Counted from the first letter of the stretch, positions 36,006 through 48,124 are shown. The stretch: 64,000 nt of DNA from Zanthoxylum bungeanum (GCA_019454045.1 SKCR01049639.1:1-64000), one strand, 5' to 3'. Notes: a model not told the origin generated them from the letters alone. Program-made: numbers and translations.

Positions 36006-36430
36006 ATCAGCATCAGTCTGGGGCGAGGCCCATATCAGTATCAGTTTGGGGCGAGGCCCATATCAGTATCAGCATAGGGGCTAGGCCCGTATCAGTATCC
36101 ATTGGGGCGAGGCCCATATTAGTATCAGCATAGGGGCGAGGCCCACATCAGTATCCGTTTGGGGCGAGGCCCATATCATTATCAGTTTGGGGCGAGGTCC
36201 ACATCAGTATCAGTTTGGGGCGAGGCCCACGTCAGTATCAGTTTGGGGCGAGGCCATATCAGTATCAGTCTGGGGCGAGGCCCACATCAATATCAGTCTG
36301 GGGCGAGGCCCACATCCGTATCATTTTGGGGCGAGGCCCACATCAGTATCAGTTGAGGGCGAGGCGGCCCACATCAGTATCAGTTCAGGGTCGAGGACCC
36401 ACTACATCATCAGTTTGAGGGCGAGGCCCA
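36000..36430 (+). repeat. Tandem array C (28-bp GGGGCGAGGCCC units)
   Basis: About fifteen near-perfect 28-bp units: AGTATCAGTTT, then GGGGCGAGGCCCACATC. Long open frames across it (for example 36187-36864) arise because units in a multiple of no stop codon stay open; the translated GEAHISIS-like repeat has no known counterpart and I do not call it a gene. Confidence 0.9.
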
Positions 36431-37085
36431 CATTTGCAACAGTATTGGGATGCGTTCCAGGGTCGAGGTGCCCCCGTTGTCGGTTGCAGTTCCGGGATGC
36501 GTCCCAGGGTCGAGGGCCTACTACATCATCTGTTGTAGTTTCGGGATGCGTCCCAGGGTCGAGGACCCACTACATCATCAGTTCGAGGGCAAGGCCCACA
36601 TTGTCAGCGGTATTGGGATGCATCCCAGGGTCGAGGTCCCCCGTTGTCGGTTGCAATTTCGGGATGCGTCCCAGGGTCGAGGGCCCACTGCATCATCATC
36701 AGAATCAGTCTTGCCGGGTATGGCACTCTGGGGGCGAGGCCCACATTAGCATCAGTAACAGTCTTACCGGGTATGGCAATCCGGGGGCGAGGCCCACATT
36801 AGCATCAGTAGCAGTCTTGCAAGGTATGGCAATCTGGGGGCGAGGCCCACATTATTATCAGTAGCAGTAAAACTCGGTATGGCAATCTGGGGGCGAGGCC
36901 CACATTAGCATCAATAGCAGACTTGCCGAGAATGGCATTCTGAGGGTGATGCCCACATTAGTTCAGCATCAGTAGCAGACTTGCCGGGTATGGCATTCTG
37001 GGGGCGAGGCCCACAATGGTTCAGTATCAGTTCTGCCAGGTATGGCATTCTGGGGGCGAGGCCCACATTGGTTCAGATCAGTTTT
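36430..37085 (+). repeat. Tandem arrays D/E (GGGATGCGTCCC and CCGGGTATGGCA units)
   Basis: 36430-36700: about five units with GGGATGCGTCCCAGGGTCGA and CCCAC(T)ACATCATC. 36700-37085: about eight ~56-bp units with TTGCCGGGTATGGCATTCTG and GGGGCGAGGCCCACATT. Both keep the GGGGCGAGGCCC or GGGTCGAGG(G)CCC core of the neighbouring arrays. Confidence 0.85.
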
Positions 37086-37134
37086 GCCAGGTACGACACT
37101 TCGGGGATGGAGACATCAGATCAGTTCAGCCAGG

Positions 37135-37860
37135 TACGGCATCTAGACAACTGCGACACCCTAGGTACGGGGTTAGCACTCAGACATTCGTGGCTCTCTA
37201 GGTACGGAGACGTCACCGCGACACCCTAGGTACGGGGTTAGAATTCAGACATTTATGGCTCTCTAGGTACGGAGACGTCACCGCGACACCCTAGGTACGA
37301 GGTTAGCATTCAGACATTTATGGCACTCTAGGTATAGAGGCGTCACTGCGACACCCTAGGTACGGGGTTAGCATTCAGACATTTGTGGCTCTCTAGGTAC
37401 GAAGACGTCACCGCGACACCCTAGGTACGTGGTTAGCATTCAGACATTTGTGGCACTCTAGGTACGGAGGCATCACCGTGACACCCTAGGTATGAGGTTA
37501 TCATCCAGACATTTGTGGCTCTCTAGGTACGGAGACGTCACCGCGACACCCTAGGTACGGGGTTAGCATTCAGACATTTGTGGCACTCTAGGTACAGAGG
37601 CGTCACTGTGACACCCTAGGTACGGGGTTAGCACTCAGACATTTGTGGCTCTCTAGGTACGGAGAAGTCACCGCGACACCCTAGGTACGAGGTTAGCATT
37701 CAGACATTTGTGGCTCTCTAGGTACGGAGACGTCACCGCGACACCCTAGGTACGAGGTTAGCATTCAGACAACCAACATCATCACTGCGGCACTCTAGGT
37801 ATAGAGACGCAACCGTGACGCCCTAGGTACGGGGTTTAGCACGCCATGAATGGCACATCA
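37135..37860 (+). repeat. Tandem array F (65-bp units, 11 copies)
   Basis: (G)CG(A/T)GACACCCTAGGTACG-type starts fall at 37153, 37218, 37283, 37348, 37413, 37478, 37543, 37608, 37673, 37738 and 37815, a strict 65-bp period except the last. Units alternate TGGCTCTCTAGGTACGGAGA and TGGCACTCTAGGTA(C/T)AGAGG, suggesting a partial 130-bp higher order. CCTAGG is a palindrome within each. Confidence 0.92.
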
Positions 37861-38280
37861 TCAAATCAGTTCGGGAACAAAGCCCACAGGTGGTTCGGGA
37901 ACAAAGCCCAGAGGTCGAGCCACCTCGCCATCACATTCAGCTCGGGAACAAAGCCCAGGGAACAAAGCCCACAGGTGGTTCGGGAACAAAGCCCAGAGGT
38001 CGAGGCACCTCGCCATCACATTCAGCTCAGGAACAAAGCCCACAGATGGTTCAGGAACAAAGCCCAGGGGTCGAGGCACCTCGCCATCACATTCAACACA
38101 ACATGGAACAAAGCCCATAGATGGTTCGGGAACAAAGCCCAGGGGTCGAAGCACCTCGTCATCATAATCAGTTCAATTCGGTAGTGATTCCTAGAGATCG
38201 AAGCATCTTACAGGGATGAACCTCGAGGTCGCGACACCTCACCACATCATCAAATCAGCTCGGAACAACAGGCAAGTCAA
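37860..38280 (+). repeat. Tandem array G (GGGAACAAAGCCC units)
   Basis: About four ~74-bp units, each with two GGAACAAAGCCCA phrases and AGGCACCTCGCCATCACATT. The last unit decays into GGGATGAACCTCGAGGTC. The same GGGAA(C/T)AAAGCCC monomer dominates the array at 47530 in the related element. Confidence 0.85.
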
Positions 38281-38360
38281 GTGGCAGCTGGCGAGCCAGG
38301 TAAGTGAAAATGCATTGCACGTACTTTCATAGAATTGTCATTGTCACACACTACACAAGT

Positions 38361-38380
38361 CCCATCAAAGTGGGGGCGAC
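38361..38380 (+). other. Polypurine tract of element at 30923
   Basis: CCCATCAAAGTGGGGGCGAC immediately precedes the 3' LTR. The same phrase precedes the LTR at 48601. Confidence 0.7.
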
Positions 38381-40659
38381 TGTAGGCACTGCATTTTTGC
38401 ATATAATTCCCGATGATGAGTCTCGTATGGAGACACTACCTCTTTAGTTGTGAAAGTCGCAGGAAACGGACGTTGGAAGGGTAAAGTTGGAAATTGGAAT
38501 TTTTGCGGGATTTAATCCCGTTGTTTAGCTTCGGTTGCTCGTTGGATCTCTGTTTCAAAGCACACACCTAACACAAGCCCATTAAATCACATCCAAATTA
38601 AATTAAAACATTTAAAACACATCTAAAACATTTTAAATAATTAAAAACATTTAAAATACATGTCACAAATTAAATTAAAACCAAATAAATTAAACTTAAA
38701 TTAAATTAAATTAAAATCTAATTAAATTAAAATTCCTAATTTAAATAAAACACATTCCTAATTTAATTAAATCACCTACCAATTTAAATAAATCTCATGG
38801 ATCCCTTGCCTAATTAAAATAAATCATATCCTTAACTAAAAAGAAAAAATCAAATCAATTCCCCTAATAAAGATTTTCCATATCACATTTTAATTAAAAA
38901 ATATCTCACAAATCCTATTTCTTCTCCAACAAGGTAAACCCCCTCCATTGGCCTATAAAAATAACCCTTCTCCACACATTCAAACCTGGCTGATTCTCAC
39001 AAAAAACACATCAAATAAACCCTAAACACTCGGCCTTCACTCCTCAAGCCTTTCTCTCTCTCCCATCTCTCACGTAAACAAACACAAAGAAAACCCTTCT
39101 CACAACCCTTCTCACAGCCCTCCACTCACGCCACTTCCACAAGTAAACAGCCTTCTGACCTAGCAAATCAACGCACAATCACCACGTATCTTTGCCATTC
39201 AACGCCACCTGCACCCTTGCTTCGCGCCTAACCTCACTCAACCCTTAACTTCGCACACACAAAGCCCTACAGCCCACTAATCACTGCCACACACCCACGC
39301 CATCAACAAAAGCAAACCACACTGCCACAAAGACACCTGCACTCCACTCATACCAAACACACACTTGCAATCAACACACACATACGTCAAAGCCGTACCA
39401 AGCATACGCCCCACTCACAGATCCCTTAGCATTCACGCACCATAAGCCAACAGCCCCCCCTGACCTAGCTCACACTCACGCTAAAACCACATTCAACAGC
39501 AACTTCACGCCTAGCCACCTTTAACAGCCGCATATTACCCTCACAAACACTCCTAAAATAGTCCCTAAACTGCCTCGCGAAACTCGTAAACTGCACTTAA
39601 AAATTGCACAAAACAGTCCCCAAAAACCCGCACAAACAGTCCCCAAGAACCCACAAAACAGTCCCCAAATTAACCCAAAACAAGGACCAGAAAATACCCT
39701 TAAAACAACAGCGAAACGGAGTGAAAACAGCAGTCCAAACAGCAAAACAGCGAGGAAAAATGTTGCATTAGTGAACCAGAAAAGTTGTGGAACATCAACC
39801 CTTCCGACGGCCATGTAACGCGCTTTTGTGAGACGAAAAAAGAGGTTAGTCCTGAGGGCACCTTTTTATTTATTATCTTTCGTTTATTTTGTTTATTTTA
39901 AAAATATTATCGCATGAGAGTCGTTTGAAGCATGATGTGATTGTTGGATGAGCGGAATATGTGTTCCTTTTGTGGTATATAGGATGGAAACCCGGACGTA
40001 AATTCCGTACCCGAATCCGAATGGACTGTAGTGCGGTTTGTACTCGGGATACAACGCCACGTACCACTTAAGAGACACGTATTTCATCTCATCCAAACTT
40101 GTGTTTGATCATGCTGTAGTTCGTAGGTTATTTATTTGTTATTAAAGCATGATTAGGTTGTTAACATGTTATTTATCTTAAGCATGATTTAGTCGATAGA
40201 AAGTTATTTCTTTATGCATGATTATGTTATTTTCACATTAGGGATTTAATTTATATTTATGCTTAGATTCTTATTTATTTTCCGCATTAGATAATTGAGC
40301 ATGCTTGTGTGATGATTGTATGCTATTGCGTGTTTGCCGCTATGACAACTTACTTCGAAGTATGCGAACTTAGATATAGGTTCTCATTATTATTATTATG
40401 CATGCGGACTTAGGCGTAGATTACCCACGAGCATGAATGTTGAATAGATTCGGTTAGTTTATTGTACAAATCATATCATCACAAGTGATATAAGTAAGGG
40501 ACCATTGCGAACCCAACGGTTTGAGGTCTTTCCTTGCGAGGGGTGAGTGCGACCTTAAATCTTTGTCCCGGTTCACACCGGGGTGGCGACTCCATGTTAT
40601 TTCGTACTCTCAACTTGGCCGCGAGCCTAGAACAGCGTCGTCAAGTTCTGTGTCCTACA
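38381..40659 (+). repeat. 3' LTR of element at 30923
   Basis: 2279 bp, starts TGTAGGCACTG, ends TGTCCTACA, TATA box at 38953-38960. Followed by the target duplication AACGC. Confidence 0.9.
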
Positions 40660-40835
40660 AACGCGTTCTCGAATGCTACATGAACGTGAACTCTCTGGAA
40701 CTATACGTTCAAACTCGTTTACGAACGCTACACAAATGTGCACACACTGGACAGTCTCATTCAAACGTAGATACGAACGCGACACTAACGAAATCAGTCT
40801 TGGAATTATTTTTAAAATTGATATTAACTTAGTAA
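40660..40835. repeat. CGTTCGAACG-type tandem array, right half
   Basis: Continuation of the array cut at 30922. It ends with GTGCACACACTGGACAG, the same last unit as in the array at 58087-58370, so both arrays descend from one LTR-borne array. Confidence 0.75.
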
Positions 40836-41380
40836 ATCATATACTGTATCATAATAATCTTAGTAGTATAGATTCAAGCTAATATTAGGGTATTCAATTA
40901 TCACAAACATACACATAATGATAAAGTTGAAAATTAATTGTGTGTTGCATACTTGGTTGAGAATTTAAATTTTAATCATACACAAGTAATTGCATCTAAT
41001 CTTGATTGACACATACACATATATCTACACATATCGAATATTGTATTGTAAAATTAAAAGTGTAATACCAAGTTTTGAATTGCTAAGAGATTCTATTGTG
41101 GAAGTGTTTAAAGGATATTCTGTCAAAAGGCGATAAGAGCCTAAGTGGTCAGGGATTTCAGTGGTTACTCCGGACCCCCCTCGTCCTCTGGGAATATTCA
41201 TTTATTTACTTTTCATAAGAAACTTTAGCTGCAATTCAAGGATTTGTGTTTATTGATACTACCGTCCAATAGAACAACGATTGGATACTTGGTATATCAC
41301 TTGAACAAGATCATTTGTTGATCGTTGTGCAATTTATCTTTTGTAGACTTGTTAATCTCTGTTGGTTTTTCCAGTTACAC
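40836..41380 (+). other. Copia leader or decayed LTR, non-coding
   Basis: AT-rich, with AAGGCGATAAGAGCCTAAGTGG and TCGTCCTCTGGGAATATTC near 41130-41205, then TTGGTATATCACTTGAACAAG near 41290 upstream of gag. This matches the leader of Tnt1-type copia elements. The LTR edge itself is not identifiable. Confidence 0.45.
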
Positions 41381-44300
41381 ATGGCTAGCGGAAACATCAC
41401 AGTACCGGTCTCTCATGGAGAAAAGCCGGAAAAGTTTGGTGGGGCAAACTTTAAACAATGGCAGAGCAAAATGTTGTTCTACCTGACAACTCTCCAATTG
41501 GCTAAGTACCTCAAAGATCCTCCGGAACCTATGGAGGGTGAATCGGCAACAGCCAAGCAACTGCGAGAAGAGACATGGTCGTCTGGCGACTTCTTGTGAA
41601 AGAATTACCTTTTGGGTGGACTTGACAATACCATGTACAATGTGTACCAAGGCATGACTTCTGCAAAGATCCTCTGGGAATCTCTCGAGAAGAAATACAA
41701 AAATGAGGATGCCGGGCAAAAGAAATTTATCGTGGGTAGGTTCTTAGACTATAAAATGGTAGATTCAAGAACAATAATGTCTCAGTTGGGTGAAATGCAA
41801 TTGATTATTCATGAAATACTGGATGAAGGAATGAAACTCTGTGAGACGTTTCAAGTTACCACCATAATTGAAAAGTTACCTCCATCATGGAAGGACTTCA
41901 GGAGCTATCTGAAACACAAAAAGAAGCAGATGGGCATTGATGACCTTTGAGTTTGATTGAGGATCGAAGAGGACAACATGAAGTCCGAGAAGGCCAGCTA
42001 CAAGACTATGGAGTCTGAGGCCAACATCGTCGAGGGTGTAAATGGTAGCAAGAAGAGAAAGAACAGTGGAACTGATTCTTCCCAAGCTAACAAGAAGTTC
42101 AAGGAGAAATACTACAACTGTGGAAAGAGCGGTCATATAGCAAAGGACTGCAGAAACAAGAAGTCTCATGACAAGGGCAAGAAAAAGAAAAATGAGGCCC
42201 ATGTCACTGAAGATGAGAAGCTGACTGAAGAGATCTCAGAGATGAACCTATCAGCAGTGGTAACTAAAGCCAACTTGGTTGGGAATCCGAGAGAATTGTG
42301 GGCAGAAACTGGGGCTACTCGTCATATCTGTGCTGACAGCAAGATTTTTTCCTCGTATCACAAGGTCGATGGCGGCGATCATCTGACAATGGGAAACTCA
42401 TCTACCTCCAGGGTGGTTGGACAAGGCATAGTGGTTCTGAAGATGACATCCGGAAAAGAGCTTACATTGAAGAATGTATTGCATGTTCCAGATATTCGGA
42501 AGAACTTGGTCTCGGGCTCTCTTCTTAGCAAGGCTGGTTTTAAGCTTGTATTTGTTTTTGATAAATTTGTATTGACAAAAATGATGTGTATTTAGGAAAA
42601 AGATACCTCACTGAGGGCATTTTCAAATTCAATGTAATGACTGTCAATCGACACAGTGCTATTAATAAAGCTACAACTTCTACTTATATTATTGAGTCAC
42701 AAAATGTGTGGCATGGGAGGTTGGGACATGTTAATTATGATACAATGCGTAAATTAATTAACATGGACCTTATACCTAAATTTGCAATTGATAGCCAACA
42801 TAAGTGTGAGGCATGTATTGAAGCAAAAATGCATAGAGCATAATTTCATTCCATAGAACGAAGTTCTGATCCCTTGGAACTTGTACATACTGATGTGTGT
42901 GATATGAATATTGTGCAAACAAGAGGCGGTAAAAAGTACTTTGTCACTTTTATCGATGATAGCACAAGATTCTGTTATGTGTATTTGCTGAGAAGCAAAG
43001 ATGAAGCTATTGAGAGCTTTGTACACTATAAGAACGAAGTTGAAAATCAACTTGGCAAGAAAATCAAGAGAATCAGGAGCAATAGAGATGGTGAATATGT
43101 GTCACCATTTGGTGAATATTGTTCCAATCATGGAATTATTCACGAAACCACTGCTTCTTATTCGCCTCAACAAAATGGAATTGCTGAGCGCAAAAACCGA
43201 ACTTTGAAGGAAATGATGAACGCCATGTTGACAAGCTCTGGTTTACCCCAGAACTTGTGGGGGGAAGCCTTGCTTTCCGCGAACTATGTTCTGAACAAGC
43301 TTCCTCATAGAAGATTGGACAAGACACCATATGAGTTGTGGAAATGTCACGTACCTTCCTACAAATACCTAAAAGTATGAAGGTGTCTTGCCAAAGTAAT
43401 AGTTCCTAAACCTAAGAAGGTTAGAATATGACCCAAAATTGTTGATTGTATATTCATTGGATATGCTCAGAACAGTAGTGCATATCGATTCTTGGTACAC
43501 AAGTATGAGATTCCTGACATCAATCTGAATATGATAATTGAGTCAAAGAATGCGACATTTTTTGAAGAGACATTTCCTTGTAAGGAAAGACAAAAAACAA
43601 AGTCTCTCAAAAGAACTATTGATACTGTCAAAGACAGTGATCAGGTTGACCAAGAATCAGATCAACGTGCAAACATTGAGACAATCGAACCTAGACGTAG
43701 CAAACACGTTAGAACGTCTAAGTCGTTTGGTCCCGATTTTCTAACATACTTGTTAGAAAATGAACCTCAAAGCTATAAGGAAGCAATGTCTTCGCCGGAG
43801 GCACCTTTGTGGAAATAGGCTATCAACAGTGAGATTGATTCCATCCTACAGAACCATACTTGGGAGTTGGTTGATCTTCCTCCAGGTTGTAAGCCATTGG
43901 GCTACAAATGGATATTCAAACGGAAGATGAAACCGGATGGATCAATAGATAAGTACAAGGCAAGGCTTGTCATAAAAAGTTATAGACAAAAATAAGGCCT
44001 TGATTACTTTGACACCTATTCACCAGTGACTCGTATCACATCGATAAGAATGGTCATAGCCATAGCAGCTATATTTGGTCTTGAAATACATCAAATGGAT
44101 GTAAATGCGACATTCTTGAATGGTGAATTGGATGAATAGATTTACATGGAACAACCAGAAGGGTTTAATGTTCCTGGACAAGAACAGAAGGTGTGCAAAC
44201 TTGTAAAATCCTTGTACGGATTAAAGCAAACACCTAAACAATGGCATGAGAAATTTGACAAAGAGATGTTGTCAAATGGGTTCAAAACCAATGAGTGTGA

Positions 44301-45302
44301 TAAGTGTGTGCACACCAAATCAACTCAAAAAGGATATGTCATTGTGTGTCTCTATGTAGACGATATGCTGATAATTGGTAGTGATCATGAAATGATTCAG
44401 TCTACCAAGAACGTGTTTTCCAGCAGATTTGATATGAAAGATTTAGGCGTAGCTGATGTGATCCTAGGAATTAAGATTTCTATGACATCATAAGGATATA
44501 TATTATCTCAGACTCATTATATTGAGAAGATACTTGAGAAATATAACAAACGAGATCTAAATATGGCTAGAACTCTTGTAGACCTAACTCTTCATCTATC
44601 AAAGAATACTGGCTCAAGCGTATCACAATTAGAGTATTCGAGAATCATCAGAATTCTGATGTATCTCACGAATTACACACGACCTGATATCGCTCAAGTT
44701 GTGAACAGACTTAGCAGATATACGAGTAATCCAGGACACAACCACGGGAAAGCCATAGTAAGGGTTTTGAGGTATCTGAGAGAAAATTCAAAATATGGGC
44801 TACATTATGAGAGATATTCTGCTGTTCTAGAGGGATACAACGATGCTAACTGGATATCTGATACAGTGGATTTCAAATCTACGAGTGGATTTATTTTCAC
44901 ACTTGGTAATGCAGCCGTGTCATGGAAATCCTCGAGGCAAACTTGAATTGCCCGGTCTACTATGGAATCAGAGTTCATAGCATTAGACAAAATAGTGGAA
45001 GAAGCAGAATGGCTTCGAAATTTCCTGGAGGATATTCCTAGTTGGCCCAAACCGGTGCCAGCGATAAGCATACATTGTGATAGCCAATCGGCTATTGGGA
45101 GAGCCTAAAATACAATGTATAATGGTAAGTCTCGACACATACGTCGGAGACATAATATCATACGTCAACGGCTCTCAAGTGGCATAATATCGATCAATTA
45201 TGTTAAGTCAAAGGAAAACCTAGCGCATCCACTTACTAAAGATTTACCTAGAGAGCAAGTTGATAAGTCATCGAGGGAAATGGGCTTGAAGCCTATAAAT
45301 TA
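41381..45302 (+). pseudogene. Copia gag-pol pseudogene (Tnt1-like)
   Basis: Nearly full-length copia polyprotein in the order Gag (MASGNITVPVSHGEKPEKFG, 41381 on), zinc knuckle (about 42113: [13 protein letters not shown], first Cys replaced by Tyr), protease ([10 protein letters not shown] near 42303, catalytic Asp to Glu), integrase (HTDVCDMN at 42886, FIDDST, then RSNRDGEY near 43074 where the catalytic Asp is Asn, and NGIAERKNRTL), reverse transcriptase (LYVDDMLIIGSD near 44352) and RNase H to HPLTKDLPREQ near 45225. At least ten in-frame stops (for example 41597, 41948, 43816, 44491, 44944) break an otherwise mostly constant frame. Start chosen at the conserved Gag MASG. Both LTRs seem lost. 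Inactive. Confidence 0.88.
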
Positions 45303-45533
45303 AGAATTATCACTGTGGAAACCCAACCTAACTGACTGGAGATCCCAAGATCTAGGTTCAAAAGGGACAATTGAAACTTTGTGCAATTCAAAACAAGCAC
45401 TGAAGAGTTTTGTACTCTTTCCCATTCCGATAATGACGCTGAGTGCTGCCTGTCAAGGTTAGGATAAGCTAAGGCTTTTAATGATCACTATATTAGGAGA
45501 TTTTAGACACGGCCACAGAGGTGGGCGACGCTC
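45303..45533 (+). other. Copia 3' tail abutting second tandem-repeat element
   Basis: GTGGAAACCCAACCTAACTG and GGAGATCCCAAGATCTAGGT after the RNase H stop are usual for the 3' untranslated end of this copia type. No 3' LTR follows; the sequence runs straight into the primer site of the next element at 45534, so both a copia LTR and the 5' LTR of the next element are missing, probably by a deletion. Confidence 0.5.
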
Positions 45534-45829
45534 TGGCGACTCCACTGGGGATAGAGAATCGGCCCCGAAATAATGCCTTGTAATGTTTGTGGTTTATACT
45601 TTGGTTTTCCAGGTCTCATATATTTTGCATCATGCATACATGCATCATGTTAACCCCCGTGTCTTAAAAGCCATCATAGATATCCGTTGGGTTAGAAAAG
45701 AAAGAAAGATTTGTCAAGAAGAGTTTAGCAAACATAGATATCGGGGAAGCGGAAGTCGAGAAACAGAAAAATTTACGGCAAGAATAAAAAGACCATTGGG
45801 GGCTTTCAGCAAAAAAAAAAAGAAAAAAA

Positions 45830-46842
45830 GAGAAGAAAAGAAAAAAAAGCAGAGAAAAAAAAAAGAAAAAGAAAAAAAAAAGAAAATTTTTGTGTGTGTG
45901 TTCTTAGTCCTTAATAGTTAGGCATAAGTCCGATGATGAAATTGATTGCTTTAGGGTGAAACCTTAGAAACGATAAATTCTTGCTGTGCTTTTATCTGAT
46001 ACTTTGAGTAATTGATCTATGTTAGACTCGTAAGCATTTGATTATGGTTCTTAGCAGTGAAAACCTGAATAGTCGACAATATGACTAGTTAAAAAAATTT
46101 GCAGGTCGATGAATGACCGTTTGCTTAGATGTCTATCCTGATTTGCTTGTATTAGGATGTGTGGTATGATTGAAAATAAAAGAAAAGTCTCTAAAGCAAA
46201 AAAAAAAAAAATTAAACCACCTATAACCGATAAGCGTGAAGCTACCCATAGGCGAGTATTAGGACCACCATGAGGAGAAATGCTACCTTAAAGGGTAGAT
46301 GTGTTAAAAAAAAAAAGCAAAAAAAAAAAAAAAAAAGAGAAGAAAAGAAAAAAAAGCAGAGAAAAAAAAAAGAAAAAGAAAAAAAAAAGAAAATTTTGTG
46401 TGTGTGTTCTTAGTCCTTAATAGTTAGGCATAAGTCCGATGATGAAATTGATTGCTTTAGGGTGAAACCTTAGAAACGATAAATTCTTGCTGTGCTTTTA
46501 TCTGATACTTTGAGTAATTGATCTATGTTTGACTCGTAAGCACTTGATTATGGTTTTTAGCAGTGAAAAACTGAGTAGTCGACAATATGACTAGTTAAAA
46601 AAATTTACAGGTTGATGAATGACCGTTTGCTTAGATGTCTATCCTGATTTGCTTGTGTTAGGATGTGTGGTATGATTGAAAATAAAAGAAAAGTCTCTAA
46701 AGCAAAAAAAAAAAAAAATTAAACCACCTATAACCGATAAGCGTGAAGCTACCCATGGGCGAGTATTAGGACCACCATGAGGAGAAATGCTACCTTAAAG
46801 GGTAGGTGTGTTAAAAAAAAAAAGCCAAAAAAAAAAAAAGAA
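45830..46842 (+). repeat. 506-bp direct tandem duplication
   Basis: TTCTTAGTCC plus the following phrases (GCATAAGTCCGATGATGAAA, TTGATCTATGTT, ATGACCGTTTGCTTAGATG, ACCACCATGAGGAGAAATGC) occurs at 45901 and again at 46407, with only a few differences. The junctions lie in A-rich purine runs, as expected for unequal exchange or template slippage there. Confidence 0.85.
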
Positions 46843-47529
46843 AAGAAAGAGAGACAAAAGAAAAAGAAAACCATATCATATTGAGCACAGAAAAGCAATT
46901 GCAGAGCATAACTGAGACATCTAGGTTGGTTTGACCCATCGATCCCGATTTTTTGAAACGAAATAATTGAGTTGGCTTACTTAAGGATCAAGCTGTGAAA
47001 GAACCTTTGGACACACACACTTTGAGTCTGGCTTAGATCATTTATTCAAAGACTTGGATTTGAGTTGCATTGAGTGTTTTGAAGGTTCTCTAGTTTCATT
47101 ACTGGGCATTCCTTGAGGACAATAATATGTATAACTATTGAGACTAGTTCATAGCTTGTAATATAGCATGTTGATATGGAATGCCACACCATGTGGTTCA
47201 CCTTGACCAAGTGCAAATAGCGGTGAGCAGAAAGCTAAATCAAGTCTGGGGGCGATTAGTCTACCACCCCGCGAATAAGGGACACAACGAGATCTTGAGT
47301 CATGGGACCAAAGAGAACTGACCAACCACCAGAAAAGAACTGGTAGAAGGAAATTGTAAGTAGACCCAGGGGGCGATCAAATACTTTTGTAGGCAAAGGG
47401 CACCAAAAAGCACCAGCAAGGCCTAATCCATCGGAATAGGAAATACATCCATGCATACATGCATACACGTCACATGCACGCAATCTTTGTCTTGTTTTTA
47501 TCGCAGGTTTTGAAGAAAAGCGGCAAAGA

Positions 47530-48060
47530 CAAACAATTCGGGATTAAAGCCCACAATCAGCACAGTTCGGGAATAAAGCCCACAATCAACACAAGTTCGG
47601 GAACAAAGCCCATGGAATAAAGCCCACAATCAGCACAATTCGGGAATAAAGCCCACATTCAGCACAGTTTGGGAATAAAGCCCACATTCAGTACAACTTG
47701 GGAACAAAGCCCATAGTCAACACAGTTCGGGAATAAAGCCCACACTAAGCGCAGTTCGGGAATAAAGCCCACTCTAAACTCAGTTCGGGAATAAAGCCCA
47801 GGGAACAAAGCCCACTCTCTACACAGTTCAGGAATAAAGCCCACAATCAACAGTTCATGAACAAAGCCCACCTCAGTCACAGTTCGGGAATAAAGCCTAG
47901 GGAACAGAGCCTACATTCAATACAGTTCGGGAACAAAACCCACTTTCTACATAGTTTAGGAACAAAGCCCACAATCAACAGCTCGGGAATAAAGCCCACA
48001 CTCAGCTAAATTCGAGAACAAAGTCCAGGGGTCACAAGCACATCGCCATCAATTCAATAC
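47530..48060 (+). repeat. Tandem array (~30-bp GGGAATAAAGCCC units)
   Basis: About sixteen units of CAGTTCGGGAA(T/C)AAAGCCCAC followed by 5-12 variable bases (often AATCAACA or ATTCAGCA). Shares its monomer with array G at 37860. Two units are locally doubled without spacer. Confidence 0.9.
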
Positions 48061-48124
48061 AGTTTGGGAACAAAGCCCAAAGGTCAAAGCATCTCCCACT
48101 CGGTGGTTCGGGAACGAAGCCCAG

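Larger units (their letters stand above)
30923..40659 (+). mobile_element. Non-autonomous Ogre/Tat-like LTR element with tandem-repeat interior
   Basis: Complete element of 9737 bp. LTRs at 30923-33249 and 38381-40659 (start TGTAGGCACTG, end TGTCCTACA) agree at roughly 98 percent over sampled stretches. The target duplication is perfect: AACGC at 30918-30922 and 40660-40664. The primer site at 33253-33270 and purine tract before 38381 are intact. The 5.1-kb interior contains no gag or pol, only a shared module, A-rich purine runs and at least six kinds of tandem array. It is a large non-autonomous derivative moved in trans. A relative spans 45534-58798. Confidence 0.9.

Noticed and set aside
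36187..36864. 225-codon open frame of GEAHISIS-like repeats
   Set aside because: It follows the 28-bp array and appears in several frames at once; open only because the repeat lacks stops. No homologue known, no start context.
37850..38167. Overlapping ORFs on both strands over the GGGAACAAAGCCC array
   Set aside because: Three plus frames and one minus frame are all open, the signature of a tandem repeat and not of coding.
35216..38280. CRISPR array
   Set aside because: Repeats are contiguous satellites in a plant retroelement without unique spacers of constant length or cas genes.
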